In this document: positions 1-5,737 of the stretch, in pieces
Numbering within the stretch: the stretch's first letter is position 1
Layout of the letters: each line of letters begins with the position of its first letter
NCBI GenBank assembly: GCA_017988355.1
Contig: JAGNRX010000082.1
Coordinates: 1 to 5,737, forward strand
Length of the DNA: 5,737 nucleotides
Reading direction: 5' to 3'
Source of the DNA: Bacteroidales bacterium
GTDB taxonomy: Bacteria > Bacteroidota > Bacteroidia > Bacteroidales > P3
Made by a program: the position numbers and the translations under genes
The notes under the pieces: generated by a model
Databases searched by the model: none
Seen by the model: the letters and a program-made list of their open reading frames with translations, nothing else
What the model was told of the DNA's origin: nothing

Positions 1-324
1 ATTATAGCTATCATTAACTAAGTTCCCTAAACTCATTTTTGAATTTATTCCAAGAAAACTTATATATAGCTTACATCCATAATTAGGATAGTTTATATTA
101 AACCAGTTCTTATTATCAAATCTTCCATCTGCTGATTCAACAATCCCATAATTTGGATATTCAAAGACGAAAGGCATTCCTAAGGTGTCAAACTTTTGAT
201 AGCTTGGCAAAGGAACGTCTAATCTGAAATATGTTTTAGGTTTTGGTGCTGAGTTTTTATCCTCTGAGCAACTAATAAAAAGGACTGAAAACAGTATAGC
301 TAGTAATAAATATCTTTTTTGCAT
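1..324 (-). CDS. gldD: GldD-like gliding motility/T9SS lipoprotein (3' end cut by the window edge)
   Basis: I translated this by hand from an ATG at 324 reading leftward: 108 codons are open to the window edge, with no stop. The protein starts with MQKRYLLLAILFSVLFISC, a lipoprotein signal peptide whose LFISC lipobox puts the lipidated Cys at residue 19. The region after it matches the GldD family pattern: PKPKTYFRLDVP at about residues 27-38, then MPFVFEYPNYG, then WFNINYP and a KLYISF strand. Family members are roughly 190 residues, so a little under half is missing. GldD is a cell-envelope lipoprotein needed for gliding and T9SS function in Flavobacterium johnsoniae; its exact biochemical role is not known. 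The gene lies 25 bp after the gldE-like stop on the same strand, the usual gldE-gldD order, so the two are probably cotranscribed. A purine-rich AGAGAGAAG directly precedes the ATG. The family call rests on remembered motifs plus the gene order. Confidence 0.85.
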   Translation of the reverse strand, partial: MQKRYLLLAILFSVLFISCSEDKNSAPKPKTYFRLDVPLPSYQKFDTLGMPFVFEYPNYGIVESADGRFDNKNWFNINYPNYGCKLYISFLGINSKMSLGNLVNDSYN

Positions 325-349
325 CTTCTCTCTAATCAATAATAATAAT

Positions 350-1096
350 TTATATAATAATAAGTTTAACTCTTTCTACCTTCCTATTATCAGCTTTTTC
401 GACAACGAAGAAGTAGTTCTTAAACTTAACCTTCTCGCCTTTTTTTGGCAAATGACCAGCAATTTCTATTAGCATCCCCGCCAAAGTATCTGCGTCACCC
501 TTGACTTCTTCAAAAAACTTGTCATCAGGAAGACCAATTGCTTTACAAAAATCATTAATACTTATTTTGCCAGTAAACAAATAGGTTTTCTTTCCTAATC
601 TTGTGAAGAGTGAAGGCTGCAAAGAGTCAAACTCATCGCTAATCTCTCCAACAATTTCCTCAATTATATCTTCTAAGCTAACAATTCCGACAACTGAACC
701 AAACTCATCAACAACGATTGCTTGGTGGCGATTATCTTCTTGAAACTCTTTTAGTAAGTCATTAACATCCTTAGTTTCTGGAACAAAGAAAGCTTCTCTT
801 ATTATCCTATTCCATTCAAATTCTTTATCTACACATAAGTATTTGAACAAATCCTTAACATGTAGCACTCCTTTAATTTGGTCAAGCTCTTTCTCATAAA
901 TTGGGATTCTCGAAAACCCGCTATTCGCTATAATCTGCATAACTTCATTAAAGGGAGTTGAGTACTCTATAGCCAATATATCAACTCTTGCAGTCATTAT
1001 GTCGGAAACGTCATTATCCAATCGAATAACTTTCCTGTTAAATTCACTTCCGTTTGCATCAGCTTCATCTACATTATGATAAAGCTTTAAATACAT
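350..1096 (-). CDS. gldE: GldE-like CBS-pair / CorC_HlyC protein lacking the DUF21 membrane domain
   Basis: With the ATG at 1096 the product is 248 residues. CBS domain 1 is at about 30-87 (VSDIMTARVDI to GVLHVKDLF), CBS domain 2 at about 95-151 (VPETKDVNDLLKEF, then VVDEFGSVVGIVSLEDIIEE), the VGEISDEFD motif at 149-157, and the CorC_HlyC transporter-associated domain at about 166-248 (ADTLAGMLIEIAGHLPKKGE, then ADNRKVERVK). GldE proteins are normally about 400-450 residues with an N-terminal DUF21/CNNM membrane domain. Here nothing hydrophobic precedes CBS1, so the product looks soluble, like E. coli CorC (292 residues). CBS pairs usually bind adenosyl ligands; the ligand here is unknown. 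The frame stays open to TTG codons at 1135, 1147 and 1183, with a stop at 1187-1189. The 1183 TTG lies upstream of a -7 box at 1171-1178, so I prefer the only ATG (1096), although LRKALKPFYNMY before it may be leftover DUF21-side sequence. The gldD neighbour supports GldE over generic CorC. Confidence 0.82.
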   Translation of the reverse strand: MYLKLYHNVDEADANGSEFNRKVIRLDNDVSDIMTARVDILAIEYSTPFNEVMQIIANSGFSRIPIYEKELDQIKGVLHVKDLFKYLCVDKEFEWNRIIREAFFVPETKDVNDLLKEFQEDNRHQAIVVDEFGSVVGIVSLEDIIEEIVGEISDEFDSLQPSLFTRLGKKTYLFTGKISINDFCKAIGLPDDKFFEEVKGDADTLAGMLIEIAGHLPKKGEKVKFKNYFFVVEKADNRKVERVKLIII

Positions 1097-1145
1097 ATTA
1101 TAGAAAGGTTTTAAAGCCTTTCTTAGTAAAAACAAATCCTTTTTC

Positions 1146-1194
1146 AATTCTAATTTTTTATTTGTAATGGCAAAAGTAAACAAAAATTAGAATT
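1146..1194. repeat. Perfect 13-bp inverted repeat around the gldE-side promoter
   Basis: AATTCTAATTTTT at 1146-1158 is the exact reverse complement of AAAAATTAGAATT at 1182-1194, with a 23-bp spacer at 1159-1181. The spacer contains the leftward -7 box. The arms are almost all A/T, so chance is a real possibility. The position around a promoter would suit an operator or a cruciform. The repeat cannot form a complete hairpin in the gldE transcript if that RNA starts inside the spacer. Confidence 0.6.
1171..1178 (-). promoter_or_regulatory. Candidate Bacteroidota -7 box for the gldE-gldD unit
   Basis: The minus strand reads TACTTTTG followed by CC, an exact fit to TAnnTTTG, the -7 consensus of the Bacteroidota primary sigma factor. 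Transcription would begin near 1164, leaving a leader of about 70 nt before the ATG at 1096. No clear -33 TTTG/TTG lies at the expected distance. The box would drive a short leftward operon of gldE and gldD. Confidence 0.45.
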
Positions 1195-1214
1195 ATAGTG
1201 TTATTAATATATAG

Positions 1215-1230
1215 AATTATTATAATAATT
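1215..1230. repeat. Perfect 16-bp A/T palindrome beside the rightward -7 box
   Basis: AATTATTATAATAATT equals its own reverse complement over all 16 bases. It ends 2 bp before the rightward -7 box at 1233-1240, so it fills the spacer between the -33 and -7 positions. A protein bound here would block the polymerase. It is composed only of A and T in a very AT-rich region, so it may be chance. A 9-bp direct repeat, TAGAATTAT, also occurs at 1188-1196 and 1212-1220, partly overlapping this palindrome and the right arm of the neighbouring inverted repeat. Confidence 0.4.
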
Positions 1231-1232
1231 AT

Positions 1233-1240
1233 TACCTTTG
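1233..1240 (+). promoter_or_regulatory. Candidate Bacteroidota -7 box for the T9SS cargo gene
   Basis: TACCTTTG followed by C fits TAnnTTTG exactly and lies 22 bp before the ATG at 1262. The predicted RNA start is near 1246, giving a leader of about 16 nt. No convincing -33 element is visible upstream. The box overlaps an in-frame TTG at 1238 that could be mistaken for a start codon, which supports the ATG at 1262 as the true start. Confidence 0.5.
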
Positions 1241-1261
1241 CGTGATAAAAGCAATTTGATT

Positions 1262-3529
1262 ATGAAAAGACTACTATCTATTTTGGCCTTACTTATCCCC
1301 CTCTTAGCACAATCGCAAGTAAATTGTACTTCTCGAAGCGGGCAGAATGTTCAAACAATTCTTGAAAACTATTTTATTGGAGGAGGTGTTGAAATTTCAA
1401 ATGTTAGATTTAATGGACAATTAGTTGCAAACTCAAATCAATTTGGAACTTTCACCAACAGTGATACAAGTGGAATGAATGTTAAACTCAGTAGCGGGAT
1501 AGTTATTGTTACTGGAGACGTTCAAGATGCAGCACAGGGAGCATCGGCTATTCATAGTTCTAATTCAATTCCTTTGAATAATGATGATGTTGTTGGCTCC
1601 CCAAAAGCTGTTCCTCTTAGACTACTACTTAACCAACTTGGATTTCCCCAAGCTATGTTCGATATTGGAGAACTAACATTCGACTTTGTTCCTCAAGGGA
1701 ATGAGATTTCATTTAAATACGTTTTTGCTAGCGATGAATACCCTCAATATGTTAACTCCACATTCAACGATGCATTTGGATTCTTCGTTACAGGACCATT
1801 TGCAAGCGATGGAATAAGCCCTATTACTGTTCCTGGGTACTTACCAATTTCAAATTATAATATTGCAATAATTCCCGGCACCGACCCAGAACAACCCGTT
1901 ACTATTAATACTGTTAATAGTGGAAACCCCATAGGTACTAGTTCTTCAAATTCTCCCTTACATATTCAACTCACAGGTGGTTCAATCAATAAAATGCAAG
2001 GCTATACAATTGCTCTTGAAACAAAGAGAATTATAGTAGCTCCTTGCTATAAATATTCAATTTCAATAGCTATTTGCGACGTTAGCGATGGTAGTTACAA
2101 TTCTGCAGTATATCTTGGAGCAAACTCATTTAAGACAGATGCAGTTAATCTTAGTGGAGCTGCTGCAGGGCCAAGCAGTGGTGATACTCTAATAAAAGCA
2201 GAGTGCTCCTCAACAACAATTACTGCAAAACTTAATAGACCTGCTAATGAATACGATTCATATACTTTTCAGGTTGGAGGAGATATGGTTGAGAATATAG
2301 ACTATCACCCCTTTGGAAACCAACTAACATTTCCTGTGGGTGACTCAATTGCCCAAGTTATGATAAACTTTATTTCTCACCAATCAGATGTTCCTGGCCA
2401 ATTAAAAACATTATATATAATAACAGAAAACACAACTCCATGTTCAGTAAAGGATACAATAAAAATTAAAGCTGTTGTTCCTCAAAACTTTGAATTCTCA
2501 TATGTTAGAAACGATACCGTTTATTGTAATGATGTATTGCCTCAAAGAGAATTATTATCAGCAGAAGCAATTAATGGAATTGGAAACACAACTTATTTAT
2601 GGACTGGCCCAGATGGTCAACCAATTGGAGAAACACCAACTTCAAATTTAAATTATGTTATAATAACTGAACCAATAACGATAACTATTACTGCAAATGA
2701 CGAGTGTTTTAGACAAATCTCAAAAACAGTTAACTTTAGAATTAATACAGGCTCAACCGAAGTAAGTACTGATAGCGATAAAATATGTGAGGGAGATAGC
2801 ATTCAACTCTCATGCACCAATGCGGTAACATGTATTTGGACATCTATTCCTTCTGACCTTAAACTTGCACAAAACAATACTTCAATAAACCCTATAGCAA
2901 TGCCAAGTGGTCAAACAACTTATAAGGTTACCATTAACGATATGTATGGTTGCCAGGCAAAAGGACAAATTACTATTACTGCTTATCCAAATGTTGATGC
3001 AAAGATGTCATTAAACCCAAACAATCTAACCTATACAAACACAGAGACTCAGTTTATCAACCTAACATCTAATTCACATTCTGTCCTTTGGAACTTTGGA
3101 GACGGAACCACTTCGACAGAAAACAATGGATATCATACCTATCCTAATAACGAAGCAAAAGAATACGAGGTTATATTAGTTGCTTATAATGAAGCTCTAT
3201 GTCCAGATACTGCAAAGGGAAAGATTATTGTTAAGCCAGACTTCACCATCTTTCTACCAAATGCAATTACTCCAGGAACAGGAAATCTAAACTCAATATT
3301 TCTTCCTTTATCTTCAATACCAATAGAATATGAACTTTCAATCTTTAATCGTTGGGGAGAAAACATATTCACCACAAACAACAAAATTGGAGGAGGATGG
3401 AATGGAAAACTTAAGGACGGAAGCTATGCACAAGACGGAACTTATGTTTGGTATCTAACCTATAAAGACGGAGACGGATTAAATCAAAAGAAGAAAGGTA
3501 ACGTTTCTGTTATAGGAAGTCCAAAATAG
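1262..3529 (+). CDS. Secreted choice-of-anchor L / PKD-domain protein with T9SS type B sorting domain
   Basis: The product is 755 residues, starting at the ATG at 1262, where a classic signal peptide begins (MKRLLSILALLIPLLAQSQ, cleavage near residue 18-19, no lipobox). The choice-of-anchor L domain spans about 29-292: IGGGVEISNV early, LSSGIVIVTGDV at about 77-88, FASDEYPQYVNSTFNDAFGF at 155-174, and SAVYLGANSF near its end. About 422-494 and 509-573 look like Ig/PKD-like modules (YLWTGPDG; CEGDSIQLSC to TYKVTINDMYGC). A PKD domain lies at about 579-657 with WNFGDG at 610-615. The last ~92 residues (FLPNAITP, IFNRWGENIF, WNGKLKDG, DGTYVWYLTYKD) form the gliding-motility-associated type B (CHU_C-like) domain, which directs export by the T9SS and is not followed by the KxxxK-type end of type A domains. 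The protein is therefore probably exported through the Sec system and the T9SS to the surface or medium, perhaps as an adhesin or structural protein. No catalytic motif was seen. The gene is divergent from gldE-gldD and ends at a terminator. Confidence 0.93.
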   Translation: MKRLLSILALLIPLLAQSQVNCTSRSGQNVQTILENYFIGGGVEISNVRFNGQLVANSNQFGTFTNSDTSGMNVKLSSGIVIVTGDVQDAAQGASAIHSSNSIPLNNDDVVGSPKAVPLRLLLNQLGFPQAMFDIGELTFDFVPQGNEISFKYVFASDEYPQYVNSTFNDAFGFFVTGPFASDGISPITVPGYLPISNYNIAIIPGTDPEQPVTINTVNSGNPIGTSSSNSPLHIQLTGGSINKMQGYTIALETKRIIVAPCYKYSISIAICDVSDGSYNSAVYLGANSFKTDAVNLSGAAAGPSSGDTLIKAECSSTTITAKLNRPANEYDSYTFQVGGDMVENIDYHPFGNQLTFPVGDSIAQVMINFISHQSDVPGQLKTLYIITENTTPCSVKDTIKIKAVVPQNFEFSYVRNDTVYCNDVLPQRELLSAEAINGIGNTTYLWTGPDGQPIGETPTSNLNYVIITEPITITITANDECFRQISKTVNFRINTGSTEVSTDSDKICEGDSIQLSCTNAVTCIWTSIPSDLKLAQNNTSINPIAMPSGQTTYKVTINDMYGCQAKGQITITAYPNVDAKMSLNPNNLTYTNTETQFINLTSNSHSVLWNFGDGTTSTENNGYHTYPNNEAKEYEVILVAYNEALCPDTAKGKIIVKPDFTIFLPNAITPGTGNLNSIFLPLSSIPIEYELSIFNRWGENIFTTNNKIGGGWNGKLKDGSYAQDGTYVWYLTYKDGDGLNQKKKGNVSVIGSPK

Positions 3530-3546
3530 TATTAAAATATCATCTA

Positions 3547-3578
3547 AACCCCTTAAGCAAATCCAAGTTTAAGGGGTT
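3547..3578 (+). terminator. Hairpin terminator candidate after the T9SS cargo gene
   Basis: AACCCCTTAA at 3547-3556 pairs perfectly with TTAAGGGGTT at 3569-3578, a 10-bp stem with a 12-nt loop, starting 17 bp after the stop codon at 3527-3529. The downstream sequence is T-rich but broken (ATTCATCTATTTCTTTG), with a TTTTT run at about 3606-3610, so the U-tract is imperfect. The stem is strong for this AT-rich DNA and its place between two same-strand genes suits a terminator. Confidence 0.7.
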
Positions 3579-3689
3579 AAATTCATCTATTTCTTTGTAT
3601 TTAACTTTTTATTGTTGAAAAATATACCAATTCATTGGCTGTGTTTCGTTATAATTGTGTAATTTTATCCCTTGAAATATAATATAATT
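3579..3689 (+). promoter_or_regulatory. Upstream region of the TPR gene, weak promoter candidate
   Basis: This 111-bp gap after the hairpin must hold the TPR gene's promoter if the terminator works. The best -7 match is TAATTTTA at 3660-3667, one mismatch from TAnnTTTG, with a TTG at 3635-3637 that could act as a -33 element at 22-bp spacing. A small dyad, CCAATTCATTGG, lies at 3627-3638. The sequence before the ATG is A/T only, with no Shine-Dalgarno motif, as is common in Bacteroidota. None of these is strong. Confidence 0.3.
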
Positions 3690-5737
3690 ATGAATAGAAA
3701 ACTTTTAGCCCTTGTTCTATTATGCAATATATTCAGTTTTAGCCTTATGGCTCAGAGAACTGAAGCAATAAAAGAACCTCAACGAATCTTAGACAATGCA
3801 AAAGCACTCTTAAATGAACAAAAATATGCTGCAGCCTACCAACAATATGTTAATTATATTGATTTGTTTAAAACAGGTAACAAATCAGATCTTGCCGATG
3901 CATATTTCTATAAAGCAATTGCAGCCGCTAACCTTGAAAACAATGATGCAGATAATCAAATCAGGGAATTCCTTACCCTTTACCCAAACAACGTAAGAAA
4001 GAATGATGCATATTTCAACTTAGCTAACTTCTATCAAAAACAGAACGACTTCAGAAGTGCGATTAAAACCTATAACGAAATAGAGTTTGGCAGCCTTACA
4101 AATGATCAAAAGCTTGAATTTAACTATAAACTTGGGTACTGCCTATTCAATACCAATGATTTTGAAGTAGCAAAAGGTTATTTTGCAAAAGTTAAAGACA
4201 CAAAAAGCAAGTACTCATCTCCTTCAACTTACTACTACGCACATATATTATATACCGAAGGGAAATACGATGCATCCTTAAAGGAGTTTAAAAGTTTAAA
4301 AAACGATAGAAACTTTAAAGGAATTGCACCATATTATATAGCTCAAATCTATTATATACAAAACAATTATTCAGAATTAGTTAAACAAGCCTCCGAACTT
4401 TCACAGCTTTCTAATTCAAAACGTTCTAATGAAACAAATAGGATGTTGGGTGAGGCATATTGCAAGCTTGAGAGATTTGAAGAAGCAATACCATACCTAA
4501 AGAAAGGAGTTGAAGACAATCCAACCTCAACACCTGAGGATAATTATTTATTAGGTTATACTCTAAACAGAAGTGGAAACCACCAAGAAGCCATTCCTTT
4601 CTTATTAAAAGCATCAACAAATAGCGACTCTCTTTCTCAACATGCACTATATAATATTGGATATTCATATTTGAAAACAGGAGATAAGGTTTCTGCTCGC
4701 TCTTCTTTCAAGGAAGCATATACATTAGGATTTGACCCCTCAATTAATGAAGACGCACTTCTTAACTTTGCTAAACTATCCTATGAGCTACCTAACCCAT
4801 TCAATGAAACCCTTCAATCATTCCAACTCTACTACGACACCTATCCAAAGTCAAGCAAGATAAACGAAGTTAAAGAATACTTAGCACAACTATATGGAGC
4901 ATCAAAGAACTATCAACACGCTCTAAAACTTATTGAAGAACTGCCTTCAAGGAGCAAAACCATTAATGCAGCATACCAAAGAATTGCCTTAAATAGAGGA
5001 ATTGAAGTTTTTAACGAGAATAACTTTACGGAAGCAATTCAATTATTTAACAAGAGTTTAGAAAACCCAATAGACAATAATCTAACTGCTGCTGCATATT
5101 TCCTTAGAGGAGAATGTTCATATCGCTTAGGCAATTACGAAGGCTCAATTAGAGAGTTAAATTCTTTCTATAAGGTTAAAGATGCAAATAAGAGTACTTA
5201 CTACTCTAAGGCAAACTACTCAATGGCATATAATTACTTTAAACAAAAGAATTATAAGAAAGCAAAAGACTATTTCAATAGCTTCCTTAATGCAAGCATA
5301 GGAGAACATCCACAATTAATTTCAGATGCACATAATAGACTTGCTGATTGCTATTATATGGAAAGAGATTTCAATAATGCAATCAAAGAATATAATTATG
5401 TAATAAGTGCAAACCTTATCGACATTGACTATGCAACCTATCAAAAAGCCTTATCGGTTGGAGCCTTAGGAAATGTTGCAAACAAATCAAACATCTTACA
5501 AAAAGCAATTGGTGATTTCCCTAACAGCTCATATAAGGCAAGTATGTTGTTTGAACTTGCAAATGCATACTTAGTTCTCGAACAAAATGAGAAAGCACTT
5601 CAAACCTATACTAGGGTTGCTCAAGAACACCCTCAATCAATACACGCCAAAACTGCAATTAGCAAGATTGGAATGCTTTACTATAAGGATGGAAAAGATG
5701 ATTTAGCCCTTAAAACCCTTGATAAATTAGTTAAGTC
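3690..5737 (+). CDS. Exported tetratricopeptide-repeat (TPR) protein (3' end cut by the window edge)
   Basis: The frame from the ATG at 3690 has 682 full codons and no stop up to the edge; I translated it by hand throughout. It begins with a Sec signal peptide (MNRKLLALVLLCNIFSFSLMA, cleavage probably just before or after the next Gln, near residue 21-22). Cys12 is not in a proper lipobox (Leu at -1), so it is more likely periplasmic than a lipoprotein. The rest is helical TPR-type sequence: a repeat near 42-110 (LLNEQKYAAAYQQYVNY), clear TPRs at about 252-283 (LGEAYCKLERFEEAIPYLKK), 286-316 (LLGYTLNRSGNHQEAIPFL) and 317-350 (YNIGYSYLKTGDKVSARSSF), and more from 427 to the edge (NNFTEAIQLFNKSL, LGNYEGSIREL, KNYKKAKDYFNSFL, RDFNNAIKEY, EQNEKALQTYTRVAQEHP). 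The last ones resemble BamD/YbgF-type TPRs. TPRs bind other proteins; the partner is unknown. T9SS-linked TPR proteins such as SprE and PorW exist, but nothing here identifies it as one of them. Confidence 0.9.
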   Translation, partial: MNRKLLALVLLCNIFSFSLMAQRTEAIKEPQRILDNAKALLNEQKYAAAYQQYVNYIDLFKTGNKSDLADAYFYKAIAAANLENNDADNQIREFLTLYPNNVRKNDAYFNLANFYQKQNDFRSAIKTYNEIEFGSLTNDQKLEFNYKLGYCLFNTNDFEVAKGYFAKVKDTKSKYSSPSTYYYAHILYTEGKYDASLKEFKSLKNDRNFKGIAPYYIAQIYYIQNNYSELVKQASELSQLSNSKRSNETNRMLGEAYCKLERFEEAIPYLKKGVEDNPTSTPEDNYLLGYTLNRSGNHQEAIPFLLKASTNSDSLSQHALYNIGYSYLKTGDKVSARSSFKEAYTLGFDPSINEDALLNFAKLSYELPNPFNETLQSFQLYYDTYPKSSKINEVKEYLAQLYGASKNYQHALKLIEELPSRSKTINAAYQRIALNRGIEVFNENNFTEAIQLFNKSLENPIDNNLTAAAYFLRGECSYRLGNYEGSIRELNSFYKVKDANKSTYYSKANYSMAYNYFKQKNYKKAKDYFNSFLNASIGEHPQLISDAHNRLADCYYMERDFNNAIKEYNYVISANLIDIDYATYQKALSVGALGNVANKSNILQKAIGDFPNSSYKASMLFELANAYLVLEQNEKALQTYTRVAQEHPQSIHAKTAISKIGMLYYKDGKDDLALKTLDKLVK

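Noticed and set aside
1104..1121. Small inverted repeat AAAGG...CCTTT just upstream of the gldE ATG as an RNA regulator
   Set aside because: A 5-bp AT-rich stem with an 8-nt loop is too weak to support a regulatory call, although it would fall in the gldE leader.
1146..1194. Phase-variable (invertible) promoter between the 13-bp inverted repeats
   Set aside because: The invertible segment would be only 23 bp, far shorter than the 100-plus bp typical of Bacteroidota invertible promoters, and no recombinase gene is nearby.
1238..1261. N-terminal extension of the T9SS cargo protein by 8 codons from a TTG at 1238
   Set aside because: The TTG is part of the -7 box TACCTTTG, and the extension puts charged residues before a signal peptide that starts cleanly at the ATG at 1262.
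3184..3384. 66-codon minus-strand frame
   Set aside because: It lies entirely inside the PKD and type B domain coding region of the plus-strand gene, and its translation resembles no known protein.
3723..3725. Lipidated Cys12 making the TPR protein a lipoprotein like SprE
   Set aside because: The residue before it is Leu, which does not fit a lipobox, and the hydrophobic core continues past it to a normal signal-peptidase I site.
3814..3996. 60-codon plus-strand frame
   Set aside because: It is an out-of-frame reading of the TPR gene, which is open in its own frame across this stretch.
4426..4668. 80-codon minus-strand frame
   Set aside because: It is antisense to clear TPR repeats of the plus-strand gene, with no start signal or recognisable motif.

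Overview
The window is AT-rich DNA from a member of the Bacteroidota. Three things point there: a gldE/gldD-like gene pair, a secreted protein with a type B C-terminal sorting domain of the type IX secretion system (T9SS), and -7 promoter boxes of the Bacteroidota form TAnnTTTG. The genus cannot be told from the sequence.

Left part, minus strand (1-1096, possibly to 1183). A gldE-like gene reads leftward and is followed after 25 bp by a gldD-like lipoprotein gene, which runs off the left edge with 108 codons visible. The GldE-like protein keeps the paired CBS domains and the CorC/HlyC C-terminal domain. It lacks the membrane-embedded DUF21 (CNNM) domain that normally makes up the first half of GldE.

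Divergent control region (about 1097-1261). It holds one TAnnTTTG-type -7 box on each strand, a perfect 13-bp inverted repeat around the leftward box, and a perfect 16-bp palindrome beside the rightward box.

Middle, plus strand (1262-3529). A complete gene encodes a 755-residue exported protein: signal peptide, choice-of-anchor L domain, Ig/PKD-like modules, a PKD domain with WNFGDG, and a T9SS type B (gliding-motility-associated, CHU_C-like) C-terminal domain. A hairpin terminator candidate follows at 3547-3578.

Right part, plus strand (3690 to the right edge). A long gene for an exported tetratricopeptide-repeat protein has 682 complete codons and no stop before the edge.

How they fit: GldD and GldE belong to the gliding/T9SS gene set, and the middle gene encodes a probable T9SS cargo, so machinery and substrate sit back to back. 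Whether the TPR protein belongs to the same pathway cannot be told. I see no mobile element, CRISPR array, tRNA or rRNA, and no clearly new system. The most unusual point is the GldE-like protein without its membrane domain, at what looks like a synteny break.
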